64,000 bases of DNA from Niallia alba (lineage in GTDB: Bacteria; Bacillota; Bacilli; Bacillales; Cytobacillaceae), in NCBI RefSeq assembly GCF_012933555.1, contig NZ_JABBPK010000001.1:2272001-2336000 (forward strand), in the 5' to 3' direction. Positions 45,177 to 54,259 of the stretch are shown here, in pieces. Position 1 is the first letter of the stretch. Each line of letters opens with the position of its first letter. Both the position numbers and the translations under genes were made by a program. The notes beneath the pieces were generated by a model. That model did not search any database and had not been told where the DNA came from. It was given only the letters and a program-made list of their open reading frames with translations.

Positions 45177-46508
45177 TTAGGAAATCTGAAACTTTTTAAT
45201 CTGTTTATTTAACTGCACTGCTAAAATATCTAACTCTTTAGCAGCACTTGCAATGATTTCAGTAGAAGCTAATTGTTCTTGTCCTACTGCAGCTATTTCT
45301 TCTGTACTTGCAGCTATTTCTTCCACATGTGATGTTAAGTCTTGAATTTGATTAGACACTGTTTGAGAATTTTTATTTACAGTCTTCATAGCGGCGGCTG
45401 TTTGTGTAAATCCATCGACAATTCCTTCATGCATTCTTCTAATTTTATCAAAAGCCTCTTTTGTAATATTTAAGGTTTCTTTTTGTTCAGCTACTAATTT
45501 ATTGGATTGTTCAATATTGGAAACAGCTAAGTCTGTCTTCTCAGAAGTCTTTTCAATAATGGATGTTATTTCACTTGCTGAATTAGATGTTTCTTCTGCT
45601 AACTTTCTAATTTCATCTGCTACCACGGAAAATCCTTTTCCAGCCTCGCCAGCTCGAGCAGCTTCTATAGATGCATTTAATGCCAATAAATTTGTTTGTT
45701 CTGCAATGGAGGTAATAATACCAACAAAACCAGTAACTTGATTAATCATTCCTTTTAATTCGTTAATGGAATGATTTACTCCATTTGATACATGAAGCGT
45801 TTCTTCCATTTTCTTTGTCTGAATATCGACACTGGATTGACCTTCCGTAATAGACTCTAACGAGTGTGCAGCTTGTTCTACATTTTCAGAAGTTTTCGTA
45901 GCTATCCCATCGATTAAAGAAACGACACCTGATAAAGTCTTACTAATCTCACTCATTGTCTCGGCTTGTTCAGAGTTACCTGTTGCAAGCTGATCTATCG
46001 TTTTCACCATTTGGGTTATGGAGCTTACATTTTCAGCTGTATTTTTACTCAGGTTATTTGAGTGATTAGTGACAGTTGAAGACACTATTTGTAAGTCAGA
46101 AGTTAGATTCTTCAGTGTTTTTCTAGTTTCATATAGTGCTCTTGCCATATGGCCAGTTTGGTCTTTTATTTCTATTAATCTTTCTAACTCATCATCTGTA
46201 TCAACTAAATTTAAATCAGCCGTTTTTTGAGCAAATTCCGTCACTTTCACAATTGGTTTTTCAATCGCTTTTCCTAGAATATAAGATAATATAACGCCAA
46301 TAATTAAAGAAATAAACAATCCCCACAATACTGGTGTAGGAATCATAAATCCTGTTTGCATTTGTTGTGCCGCTTCTACGTTCGAAGTAGGATCAGCAGT
46401 TTCACTACCGCTACTACTCATGATTAATGATGCGCCTACATTAATAATAGCGACTAACACAGAGTTTAATAATGATAAGAGAATAATTTTCGTAGATATT
46501 TTTTTCAT
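45177..46508 (-). CDS. Methyl-accepting chemotaxis protein with minimal sensor domain
   Basis: A 443-residue receptor with two hydrophobic helices (about 8-28 and 57-77) enclosing only about 30 residues, which include Ser-rich [10 protein letters not shown], so there is no folded extracellular sensor. A HAMP domain (about 78-130) and a signalling domain follow with the hairpin tip [28 protein letters not shown]. It may sense membrane state or the short loop's ligand. It is monocistronic. Confidence 0.9.
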   Translation of the reverse strand: MKKISTKIILLSLLNSVLVAIINVGASLIMSSSGSETADPTSNVEAAQQMQTGFMIPTPVLWGLFISLIIGVILSYILGKAIEKPIVKVTEFAQKTADLNLVDTDDELERLIEIKDQTGHMARALYETRKTLKNLTSDLQIVSSTVTNHSNNLSKNTAENVSSITQMVKTIDQLATGNSEQAETMSEISKTLSGVVSLIDGIATKTSENVEQAAHSLESITEGQSSVDIQTKKMEETLHVSNGVNHSINELKGMINQVTGFVGIITSIAEQTNLLALNASIEAARAGEAGKGFSVVADEIRKLAEETSNSASEITSIIEKTSEKTDLAVSNIEQSNKLVAEQKETLNITKEAFDKIRRMHEGIVDGFTQTAAAMKTVNKNSQTVSNQIQDLTSHVEEIAASTEEIAAVGQEQLASTEIIASAAKELDILAVQLNKQIKKFQIS

Positions 46509-46987
46509 AAAGTCATGACCGCCGTTTATAATTTAATATTTTTGAATGCTCAATAATAGATAAATTGGCATTCGTTGGATGAAAAAATATACAATAATTA
46601 GAAAGAATTATATATTTTTAAGCATAAAACCTAGTAAAATCATTTTCTTTTTCTTCTGGTTTTTAAGTATTCTTCTATGATCCTCCTTATTGTAAATCTT
46701 TGAACTGATAATGGATTTTATTATTACGAATTAACCTTAATTTAACCTTAAGAGACGATAGATGAAATGGATGGTGGAGATTAGTTAAACAAGGATTTAT
46801 AAAAGTTTTGTAGAATTGTAAAGTATAGAGGACAGAGTAAGCCTAACCAGTATTCGAATAGATAAATAAGCTAAACATCTGATTAACAAGGATTCAATTG
46901 AAGTGTATTAATCATCTATTAGCTAGGGCTGCTATCTTACAAGGATGAACAAACTTGACAGTACCAAACATAGACAGGAGTGAAGTT

Positions 46988-47656
46988 ATGAAATTTCTGC
47001 TTACATCTGGAGGCATCAATAACAAAAGCATACACGACGCACTGGTTGACATGCTAGGAAAGCCGATTGCTGAATCAAACGCCCTGTGCATCCCCACTGA
47101 GATGTATGGGCACCCTTGGGTTGGCCCTCGCGTCAAAGCCTGGCAGTTCATCAGTGGGAAGGAAGAGAATCCCATGGTCGGCCTCGGTTGGAAGTCGGTC
47201 GGCGTATTGGAGCTCACAGCGCTTCCGAGTATCGATGAAAACCGATGGATACCGCTGGTTCAGGAAACAGATGTATTGCTGGTGTCAGGCGGTGACGCCC
47301 TTTATCTGTGCCACTGGATGCATCAATCCGGACTGGCAGACCTTTTACCATCCCTGAACTCAGTTTATGTGGGAATGAGTGCTGGGAGCATGGTGATGAC
47401 GCCTAAAATAGGAGAATACTTCGTTGGCTGGGATCCACCAGGTGGGGGTGATGAAACACTGAGACTAGTGGATTTTTCAATCTTTCCACACCTGGATCAT
47501 GAGATGCTGCCGGGAAACACCATGGCTGCTGCAGAGAGATGGGCAGCCGAGATGCAGGGACCTGCATATGCAATTGACGATCAAACTGCAATCAAAGTAG
47601 TTGACGGAGCGGTAGAAGTTTTATCTGAAGGGAATTGGAGACTATTTACACCTTGA
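46988..47656 (+). CDS. Peptidase E-like (S51) dipeptidase
   Basis: A 222-residue peptidase of family S51, which cleaves Asp-Xaa dipeptides in well-studied members. The nucleophile elbow is GMSAGSMV, near residue 127, preceded by DVLLVSGGDALYLCHWM. The start is ATG 46988 after AGGAGTGAAG. The coding sequence is visibly richer in G+C (many CTG, GCC and GGC codons) than its neighbours, which suggests recent transfer. Confidence 0.82.
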   Translation: MKFLLTSGGINNKSIHDALVDMLGKPIAESNALCIPTEMYGHPWVGPRVKAWQFISGKEENPMVGLGWKSVGVLELTALPSIDENRWIPLVQETDVLLVSGGDALYLCHWMHQSGLADLLPSLNSVYVGMSAGSMVMTPKIGEYFVGWDPPGGGDETLRLVDFSIFPHLDHEMLPGNTMAAAERWAAEMQGPAYAIDDQTAIKVVDGAVEVLSEGNWRLFTP

Positions 47657-47740
47657 GCATCCTATACGCCCGTTTCTTGATATACTCTCATGGAATAGTG
47701 GGATAGTTCGACAAGTTTCGGAGGCGTCGCTGTGACCTAA

Positions 47741-47885
47741 CCTCTTAACACCATTAGCAAGCGCGAATAATCATAACTCAGCATTACTGCTTGATTTATT
47801 TAGTAGTAAATGGCGCTGAAATTATCAATGCTTATTCAGAATGAGTGGATCCTTTAGAGCAAAGAAGAAGATTAGAGGCAAAAAC
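47741..47885 (+). pseudogene. Relic of the 3' part of a lysS gene
   Basis: The DNA parallels lysS 42948-43082 for about 140 bases: CACCATTAGCAAGCGCGAAT, GAAATTATCAATGCTTATTC and CAAAGAAGAAGATTAGAGGC recur with few differences. The frame is broken by substitutions and indels (including a TGA in place of the TTA of SELVDP). It is the remains of a second class II LysRS. Confidence 0.85.
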
Positions 47886-47933
47886 AAAAGAGACCAAAAG
47901 GGAAGTAACTATCCTTTTTTGGTCTCTTTTGTT
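47886..47933 (+). terminator. Terminator behind the lysS relic
   Basis: AAAAGAGACCAAAAGGGA and TCCTTTTTTGGTCTCTTTT form a long stem with a T-rich tail. It is probably the former lysS terminator. Confidence 0.8.
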
Positions 47934-48150
47934 TTTATAGGGATTTAATAGATTAGGAGCATTACTCAAGTTCATTTAAACTGAGCAAGCCTTTATTGAA
48001 ATTTTAATCTTTCACACTTCAAACAAATATCTACTGAAATAAAGTTAATCTTGGAATATACTATTATCATTGGGCTAATATTGATAAATTATCCTAACAT
48101 TCCGATATTTTCAAAAGGAATAATATAAAACTACCATGGGAGAGCATAGA

Positions 48151-49086
48151 ATGAAAAAGAAAATGAACTATTTAATCATGATTTTAATGACCATCTTTAT
48201 GGTTGGTTGTACCAACGTAGAAGATACATCCATTAAAAATGGAGAAACAGATCCACAAGAAGAAACCACAGATAATACAAATAAAAATAGTGAAGAAAAA
48301 GAAACTATCACTAAGGTCGATGAACCAGTAGCGGAGGAAACTCCAACCCAATCAAGAAAAGAACTGTTCAAAGGATACAAACTTATTGAAGTTGATGGTG
48401 GTGATTTGTCTGGAAATCGTGACCCTAACGTCGTGGTTGACATTGGTTATGGGGACCGTGAATACTGGGCATTTACGAATGAATACGGGCAATTAGTACG
48501 TGTTGTTGCTGATGAAATCATTCTACAAGATGACGATAACGAACCTGTATTATCATCTGGTAGATACTACCCTGATGAGGCAAAGGTTCCTGGTGTGGAA
48601 AGTGCCGTTTTAGATGAAGGGCATATCATAGCTGATTCTCTCGGAGGGGTATCGAATGCTTATAATATTACCCCCCAAGATAGTACGCTCAACCGACATG
48701 GGGATCAAGCTTATATGGAAGAAGTGATCCGCAAGGCAGGTGGAGCCACAAATTTTGAAGCAATTATCACTTATCCGAATACGGAAACGCAAATTCCTTC
48801 CAGTTATCAGTATACCTATACAATGAACGGAAATGTCATTACGGATTCATTTGACAATGTGAATCCTGACGAAGTAAACGAATCACTCGGTTTAACAGGT
48901 AGTGAGCCTTCCGATTCAAGTAGTTCAAACATAAACGATGATATTTCTAGTATTGATACAAATGGAAATGGTATCGTGACAATCGCAGAAGCAAAAGCAG
49001 CCGGTTTCAGTATGCCAATAACAAGTGATCATTGGTTGTACAAATATATGCGCGATAATGATAATGACGGTATGGTAGGGGAGTAA
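48151..49086 (+). CDS. Secreted lipoprotein with DNA/RNA non-specific endonuclease domain and EF-hand-like tail
   Basis: A 311-residue lipoprotein: signal peptide with lipobox MVGC near residue 20, an acidic linker (residues 25-65), then a nuclease-like domain (about 70-235) in which GHIIADSLGG carries the His of the non-specific endonuclease family and ITPQDSTLNRHGDQAYME follows. A Ser/Asp linker leads to DTNGNGIVTIAEAKAAGF and DNDNDGMVGE, two calcium-loop-like segments of excalibur type. It would act outside the cell, on DNA for nutrient use or competition. The start is ATG 48151. Confidence 0.75.
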   Translation: MKKKMNYLIMILMTIFMVGCTNVEDTSIKNGETDPQEETTDNTNKNSEEKETITKVDEPVAEETPTQSRKELFKGYKLIEVDGGDLSGNRDPNVVVDIGYGDREYWAFTNEYGQLVRVVADEIILQDDDNEPVLSSGRYYPDEAKVPGVESAVLDEGHIIADSLGGVSNAYNITPQDSTLNRHGDQAYMEEVIRKAGGATNFEAIITYPNTETQIPSSYQYTYTMNGNVITDSFDNVNPDEVNESLGLTGSEPSDSSSSNINDDISSIDTNGNGIVTIAEAKAAGFSMPITSDHWLYKYMRDNDNDGMVGE

Positions 49087-49165
49087 ACCTCTAGAACTTT
49101 AGGAGAGTGGAAAACTCCTCCGACACTAAACAATTATATTTAATCAATAAAAAGGAGGGGATTTT

Positions 49166-49342
49166 TTGAATTCATTTATCGAAGTAACGGATAAAAAGTC
49201 CAAAGAAAAAATATTGATTAACACTTTGTTAGTAATAGAAGTAAGAGAAAATCGTATAACAGTAGCGAATGGTTTCTCCGTAAACACATATAAAACCGTA
49301 GAAACTTACGAGGAAATAAAGGCTAAATTGAATGCCAGATAA
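49166..49342 (+). CDS. Small protein, FlbD-like in pattern
   Basis: A 58-residue frame with TTG start eight bases after AAAAGGAGGGG. It reads as a short beta-rich protein (FIEVTDKKSKEKILINTLLV, then NRITVANGFSVN and a terminal helix). The layout loosely recalls small FlbD-like proteins, but the match is not firm. The perfect ribosome site and codon usage argue that it is real. A terminator follows. Confidence 0.6.
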   Translation: MNSFIEVTDKKSKEKILINTLLVIEVRENRITVANGFSVNTYKTVETYEEIKAKLNAR

Positions 49343-49389
49343 TATTCTTTTAACTTCAGAAAAATAGGAAACGAATTAAAACGGTAAAA

Positions 49390-49422
49390 ATGTAGCTGAT
49401 ACTATCAGTTGCATTTTTTTTT
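49390..49422 (+). terminator. Terminator after the small gene
   Basis: ATGTAGCTGAT pairs with ATCAGTTGCAT (two G-U) and TTTTTTTTT follows. Confidence 0.75.
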
Positions 49423-49653
49423 GCAATTATAGGCATCTCAATAGTCACCTAATTCAATTTATGGTAAGCACTAAGTAAGCTTCACTCGTTCTTTGTGAGC
49501 CTCCTTAGCTGCAGTTGGTTTCTAAATGTATGTTTATGAAAGTAAATGGGGAATGAAACAAGATTTTTTAACATTTTTTGTGATAATATACCTATTAATT
49601 ATAATCTAATGATAGAATTAAAATAAATTAGTTCTTTCAAGGAAGTGTACATA

Positions 49654-50178
49654 ATGGATTTTTTTACGGGAGTAAAATTGGGATTTGAGTTGTTTTGGGG
49701 GATTATTACTGCTGAACCAATGCTAACGCTAGTACTTGTCATATTTTTTATAGGATCAGTTGTTTTAGCTTCTATAGTCACCTTTTTTAGACAACAAAAG
49801 TTAAAGAAATCAGGGATACTAGAAGTTGATAAAATGAAGGGAAAAGTCTTTGAGGAATATCTACAAGTTTTATTAAGAAATAAAGGATATAAGGCAAATT
49901 TAACTTCAGTAACAGGTGACTATGGTGCTGATCTTGTGCTATCAAATAATGATAAAAAAATTGTCGTGCAAGCCAAGCGGTATAAAAAGAAGGTTGGATT
50001 GAAAGCTGTTCAAGAGGTTGTATCTGCTAAAAACTATTATAAGGCTGATGAATGTTGGGTTATTACAAACAACTATTTTACTGCACCCGCTGTCAAATTA
50101 GCACACTCAAATAATGTATTATTAATCGATAGAGACTTATTGATGAAGTGGATGTTAGAAATAAAAAAGGGAGCATAA
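49654..50178 (+). CDS. Membrane-anchored Mrr-like restriction endonuclease domain protein
   Basis: A 174-residue protein with two N-terminal hydrophobic helices (about residues 1-48) and a C-terminal Mrr_cat nuclease domain. The PD-(D/E)xK core is visible: Glu in GKVFEEYLQVLL, GDYGADLVL, and IVVQAKRYKKKVG (QxK). The start ATG 49654 follows AAGGA by 8 bases. Membrane-bound Mrr-like nucleases have been linked to DNA turnover or defence; no methylase is adjacent. Confidence 0.8.
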   Translation: MDFFTGVKLGFELFWGIITAEPMLTLVLVIFFIGSVVLASIVTFFRQQKLKKSGILEVDKMKGKVFEEYLQVLLRNKGYKANLTSVTGDYGADLVLSNNDKKIVVQAKRYKKKVGLKAVQEVVSAKNYYKADECWVITNNYFTAPAVKLAHSNNVLLIDRDLLMKWMLEIKKGA

Positions 50179-50192
50179 TTTACATAAAATAG

Positions 50193-50240
50193 TATAATAA
50201 ACGGGTTAATCTGATTAGATTAACCCGTTTATTATATCTG
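50193..50240 (+). terminator. Terminator after the Mrr-like gene
   Basis: A 20-base perfect stem (TATAATAAACGGGTTAATCT and its inverse) encloses a GATT loop. Confidence 0.8.
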
Positions 50241-50286
50241 GCTTATACAATGGAAATCTTATTATGGAAAGGAGCTACTAATAAAA

Positions 50287-50361
50287 ATGGTTGAAAAAAA
50301 GTATTTAAGTATAAAAGAGATGATTTCCTTACCAATATTATCAAATACTAATAGCTGTTAA
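50287..50361 (+). pseudogene. 24-codon remnant with a PucR-like N-terminus, or a leader peptide
   Basis: The frame MVEKKYLSIKEMISLPIL is like the start of PucR-family activators (LTIKELLELPIL type), and then ends at TNSC-stop. It has a good AAAGGAG ribosome site six bases upstream of a spacer and is followed two bases later by a strong terminator. It is either the 5' stub of a deleted regulator or a short leader peptide. Confidence 0.5.
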
Positions 50362-50362
50362 T

Positions 50363-50410
50363 AAAAAGCGTTTAAAACCTTTTTATATAAGGTTTTAAAC
50401 GCTTTTTATT
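50363..50410 (+). terminator. Strong terminator after the 24-codon frame
   Basis: AAAAAGCGTTTAAAACCT and AGGTTTTAAACGCTTTTT pair perfectly around a 9-base AT-rich loop, followed by ATTTATATTT. Confidence 0.85.
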
Positions 50411-50514
50411 TATATTTTAATTCAGTTTAAGAAGTATTAACACGTACTTCTTAAATAATACTGCGCCATAAATAAACCAGATAGAGATTCTAGCTGGAGT
50501 TGTTACAAGCTTAA

Positions 50515-51912
50515 TTATTTTGCCATTTCCCAGCATTGCATTAATTGGTGAATGCTTTCCTCGATTTTCTCTAATGGGATGCCTCCAAATCCTAACAGAA
50601 ATGTTGGATGCTTATATTCTATTGGTTTTAACAGATAATCGCTTAAAGGATAAATGGAGATATGGCTTTTTGCTGCGATGGCTTTTAACTCATTTTCACT
50701 TTTTTCCAGCGGAAGGGAAATTAAAATATGCATCCCGGCTTGATCTCCAGTGATGATGACTTCAGGATATTCTGTTTTAAAGATATAGGTCAGTTTATCA
50801 AGTTTCTTACGATAAATTTTCCGCATACGGTTTAAGTGCTTTGAAAAGTAACCGTCTCTCATGAAGCTGGCTACTATATGCTGGTCAAATCTTGGGACAG
50901 TTGCTGAATAATAACTGAACGTTTCCTTATATTTTTTCAGCAATGTGGAAGGCAAAAGAAAATAGGCCAATCGCAATGAGGGCATTAATGACTTGGTGAA
51001 CGTACTTAGATAAATCACCTTATCGTTTTGGTCCATCCCGTGTAAGGCGGGAATAGGTTTACCAGTGTAACGAAATTCGCTGTCGTAATCGTCTTCAATG
51101 ATATAGCGATTTTTACTTTTTGCTGCCCACTGCATTAACTGTGTTCTTCTTGTGGCGGAAAGAATTGCACCTGTCGGAAATTGATGGGAAGGCGTAATAT
51201 AGACCACATTCGCATTTGTTTTTTCAAGTTGTTCCACAATCAATCCGTCTTCATCAACTGGAATAGGGATCGCTTTATTTTGTAGCTGAATTCTCGGGCT
51301 TGCTGAATAGCCAGGATTTTCAAGGGCTAAGTTTGAATCATTTTCAAGCAACCTTAAAATCATGGGAAAGAGTTGTTCTGTTCCTGAACCAATCACAATT
51401 TGTTCCGGTTTACATATAATCCCACGCGATTGATATAGGTATTTGGCTATTTCAGTCCGTAAAGTGTATTCCCCTTGGGGTTCTCCAATCTGTAGCAACT
51501 CCTTCGACGGGGTATCATATAAAGTTTTTGCATACTTTCTCCACTGTGAGAAGGGAAAGGACTCTGTATCGATTTTTCCAGGATGAAAGTCAAACCGGAT
51601 CGTTTTTTTCTCTGTATCCTCCATAGGCAACTCAACATGTTCTGTTTCAATATAAGGTAATTCATTTATATCTTCTACAAAAAAACCAATCCGTGGTTTT
51701 GATACAATAAAGCCCTCTGCAACCAGTTGAGCATATGCCACTTCAATAGTTGTTTGGCTGATGTTTAAAAAATCGGCCAATTTTTTTTTGGAGGGGAGTT
51801 GCGTTCCAACTTCAATTTGTTGGCTCAAAATAGCGGCTTTGATACCCATATAAAGCTGCTCATACAAGGGTTTTGTTGCGTTTTTATTCAATTCAAACAT
51901 AAGCATATCCAT
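50515..51912 (-). CDS. MocR/PdxR-type GntR regulator with aminotransferase-like domain
   Basis: A 465-residue regulator: N-terminal GntR winged helix (LPSKKKLADFLNISQTTIEVAYAQL at about 35-60) fused to an aminotransferase fold I domain (from about 110), with the PLP-lysine in STFTKSLMPSLRLAY and an AlaAT-like NPGYSASP region. MocR proteins sense PLP or amino compounds. The start is ATG 51912 after GGAGGG; the longer frame has no site. It is divergent from an ECF S-component gene, which is the probable target. Confidence 0.88.
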   Translation of the reverse strand: MDMLMFELNKNATKPLYEQLYMGIKAAILSQQIEVGTQLPSKKKLADFLNISQTTIEVAYAQLVAEGFIVSKPRIGFFVEDINELPYIETEHVELPMEDTEKKTIRFDFHPGKIDTESFPFSQWRKYAKTLYDTPSKELLQIGEPQGEYTLRTEIAKYLYQSRGIICKPEQIVIGSGTEQLFPMILRLLENDSNLALENPGYSASPRIQLQNKAIPIPVDEDGLIVEQLEKTNANVVYITPSHQFPTGAILSATRRTQLMQWAAKSKNRYIIEDDYDSEFRYTGKPIPALHGMDQNDKVIYLSTFTKSLMPSLRLAYFLLPSTLLKKYKETFSYYSATVPRFDQHIVASFMRDGYFSKHLNRMRKIYRKKLDKLTYIFKTEYPEVIITGDQAGMHILISLPLEKSENELKAIAAKSHISIYPLSDYLLKPIEYKHPTFLLGFGGIPLEKIEESIHQLMQCWEMAK

Positions 51913-52061
51913 TCGGGAACCCTCCTTTCTGACCATGTTATTTTTATATAAATTGACACTTTTTATATTGTCAGATTTTATTATACTAGTAATCATGGAA
52001 AAAGAGGAGATTCTTTTTTATAAACTGAAAAACAAACACTTGAAGGAAGAGGATGATTTGC

Positions 52062-52583
52062 ATGTTTGCGACTGAACAAAACAAAACGAGAATTCTGGTT
52101 CTCAATGCACTATTTATTACTTTAACGTTTCTTGCTACAATGTTTATCAACATCAGGCTGCCATTGATGGGAAATGGAGGACTAATCCATTTGGGTAACG
52201 TGCCGTTTTTGATTGCTGCGTTTATTTTTGGCAAGAAATCAGGTGCGATTGTAGGCGCTTTTGGAATGGCTTTATTCGATATTATGTCAGGATGGACATT
52301 GTGGGCTCCGTTCACATTTGTTATCGTTGGTACTATGGGATATATAGCTGGACTTATTGTGGAAAAGATGCCTGGCAAAAAATCTTTTGTCTATCTACTA
52401 GCAGTTGCTGTTGCCATGATCATCAAAGTTGTCGGCTACTATTTTACAGAAGTGATCCTTTATGGAAACTGGATCCTGCCATTCGGCTCCGTCCCAGGTA
52501 ATATCATGCAACTTGTCATCGCCGGTATCATCGTCGTGCCACTAACAAAAGGGTTTAAGCAAAGAATTGTGCGTACTCAATAA
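52062..52583 (+). CDS. ECF transporter S component, probable vitamin B6-type
   Basis: A 173-residue membrane protein with five to six helices and the ECF S-component pattern: an early LNALFITLTFLATMF helix, PLMGNGGLIHLGNVPFLIAAF, and AFGMALFDIMSGWTLWAPFT. It would bind a vitamin and share a general ECF module encoded elsewhere. Divergent pairing with a MocR (PLP-sensing) regulator suggests pyridoxal or pyridoxine uptake, an inference. The start is ATG 52062, nine bases after GGAAGAGG. Confidence 0.72.
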   Translation: MFATEQNKTRILVLNALFITLTFLATMFINIRLPLMGNGGLIHLGNVPFLIAAFIFGKKSGAIVGAFGMALFDIMSGWTLWAPFTFVIVGTMGYIAGLIVEKMPGKKSFVYLLAVAVAMIIKVVGYYFTEVILYGNWILPFGSVPGNIMQLVIAGIIVVPLTKGFKQRIVRTQ

Positions 52584-52622
52584 GAGTGCCTCAATAAGGG
52601 TGCCAGGCACCATAAAAAGACA

Positions 52623-52672
52623 AAAGGTATTTAAATGTCCTTGCTGAGAGGACATTTAAATACCTTTATTTA
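52623..52672 (+). terminator. Terminator after the ECF S-component gene
   Basis: AAAGGTATTTAAATGTCC and GGACATTTAAATACCTTT form an 18-base perfect stem with a 9-base loop; ATTTATTTTA follows. Confidence 0.85.
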
Positions 52673-52687
52673 TTTTATAGAAAAGAA

Positions 52688-53423
52688 AACCCTGGGCTAT
52701 GCCTAGGGTTCCAAAAAGCTTACAGCGTGGTATTAAAAAAACTTCCTCAAGGTGCTAAAATATTTTTTGGTTCGCCAACCGAAAATAAATAGCCAGGAGG
52801 AAGTTCTTATGTCAAAAGACAATAATAGTTTAGCACACACAACTTGGAATTGTAAGTATCACATAGTATTTGCACCAAAATATAGAAGACAAATAATTTA
52901 CGGGAAAATTAAGAAAGATATTGGACAAATCTTACGTACCTTGTGTGAGAGGAAAGGCGTGGAGATAATAGAAGCAACAGCGTGTAAGGATCACGTACAT
53001 ATGTTAGTGAGTATTCCGCCAAAATTAAGTGTATCAGCATTCGTAGGATATCTAAAAGGAAAAAGTAGCTTGATGATATTTGATCGACATGCACAACTGA
53101 AATATAAGTATGGAAATCGAAAATTTTGGTGTACAGGATATTATGTAGATACGGTAGGAAGAAACAAGAAGGTAATAGAAGAATATATACGTAATCAAAT
53201 ACAAGATGATATAGTCGCAGAACAATTAACGATGATGGAATATATCGATTCATTCACAGGGGAAGAAGTAAAGAAAAAGAAACGAAAAAATTAAGGGGAG
53301 AAGGCCTTTGGGGTCTGGCCAGTAAAAGTAGTACAATTGGCGAACCTTTCAGTAGCCCTTTAGGATTTGATCAGTAACAAAGGCTTTCAGCCGCAGAGAA
53401 AACCACCCGTTCTCACGGGTGGT
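52688..53423 (+). mobile_element. IS200-like element (tnpA only)
   Basis: One Y1 transposase gene lies between two end hairpins: AACCCTGGGC/GCCTAGGGTT (52688-52710) and ACCACCCGT/ACGGGTGGT (53402-53423). There is no tnpB. IS200/IS605 elements have such subterminal hairpins and no inverted repeats or target duplication; the exact cleavage points just outside were not fixed. Confidence 0.75.
52809..53294 (+). CDS. tnpA: IS200/IS605-family transposase TnpA (Y1 HUH)
   Basis: A 161-residue Y1 transposase that moves single-stranded DNA. The metal-binding HUH motif is in KDHVHMLVSIPP and the catalytic Tyr is expected in the C-terminal helix around NKKVIEEYIRNQ. The start ATG 52809 follows GGAGGAAG; the longer upstream frame is not needed. 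Length is typical. Confidence 0.92.
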   Translation: MSKDNNSLAHTTWNCKYHIVFAPKYRRQIIYGKIKKDIGQILRTLCERKGVEIIEATACKDHVHMLVSIPPKLSVSAFVGYLKGKSSLMIFDRHAQLKYKYGNRKFWCTGYYVDTVGRNKKVIEEYIRNQIQDDIVAEQLTMMEYIDSFTGEEVKKKKRKN

Positions 53424-53477
53424 CCTTATTTTATTGAAAAAAGGATAAATTATGCTTCGAAATGTATAAATTTAGTT

Positions 53478-53882
53478 TTAGCCGAATCTTTTAAAAATAT
53501 AAGTAACCCCGTTCAAACAAATTAATATTAGTAACTCTACAAAAGCAAAAACAAATATAGTTAAAAATAAATCAAAGTAGAATTCGCCTCCAGATATAAA
53601 ATCTGTCTTATCCGTTGTCCATGATTTAAATAGAATGAATAGGAAAATGGAGAATAGTAGTCCTATATAAATACATGTCCAGTGATGATAAAAATCTATT
53701 TTAAATTTACTGCGCCAAATCCATACATTCAAAGGCAAAAAAGAGATAAGAAAATATAAATGCAGCAATAGGAAATTGGGATTATGAACAGAAAAGAATA
53801 AATACTGATTTAGACAAAAGATGGCGATATTTAATAAGATTATTAGAAATGATTGCTTTTGCAAATAAATACCCCCAATCAA
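53478..53882 (-). CDS. Hypothetical membrane protein
   Basis: Up to 134 residues and four hydrophobic helices. No family is recognised. An alternative TTG start at 53864 has a GGGGG stretch at the right distance. It follows another small membrane-protein gene (53907) by 24 bp on the same strand, so the two may form an operon. Confidence 0.5.
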   Translation of the reverse strand: MIGGIYLQKQSFLIILLNIAIFCLNQYLFFSVHNPNFLLLHLYFLISFLPLNVWIWRSKFKIDFYHHWTCIYIGLLFSIFLFILFKSWTTDKTDFISGGEFYFDLFLTIFVFAFVELLILICLNGVTYIFKRFG

Positions 53883-53906
53883 AATTCATTTATTCAATAG
53901 AGAGAA

Positions 53907-54173
53907 TCAAGGTTCATTCCAAAAAAATGAACTAATGAGAGGTATTACTACCGTTAATGTGAGAATAAGGAAATTGCCTATAAGACCGCTAATTTTAAAG
54001 AATCCTCTTTTTCCTAAGAACCCACAGATAATCCCAATGAGTGGAAAAAGCCAAAGGAGTAATATAGAGAAAGTATTGGGAAAAGCAATGTTCATAAAAA
54101 ACGGAAGGATATAAGCCACAAGAGCTATTACAAAAATAACAAAAGAAGCTTTGCTAAAAAAATTATGTTTCAT
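53907..54173 (-). CDS. Hypothetical small membrane protein
   Basis: An 88-residue protein with three hydrophobic helices and a glycine-rich turn (LIGIICGFLGKRGFFKISG), of a type often seen in small DUF-like Bacillus membrane proteins. I cannot name a family with confidence. The site is GAGGATAC before the ATG. Confidence 0.55.
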   Translation of the reverse strand: MKHNFFSKASFVIFVIALVAYILPFFMNIAFPNTFSILLLWLFPLIGIICGFLGKRGFFKISGLIGNFLILTLTVVIPLISSFFWNEP

Positions 54174-54259
54174 AGTATCCTCTTTTCCTTTTTTTGTTTA
54201 ATATTACCATAATAGTGATTTTTCTAAAATAGCGAAATGGAAGAATAGGAGCTCGATAG

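Noticed and set aside
46955-46987. Upstream start for peptidase E
   Set aside because: No ribosome site precedes it, while ATG 46988 has AGGAGTGAAG at a good distance and starts the family-like MKFLLTSGG.
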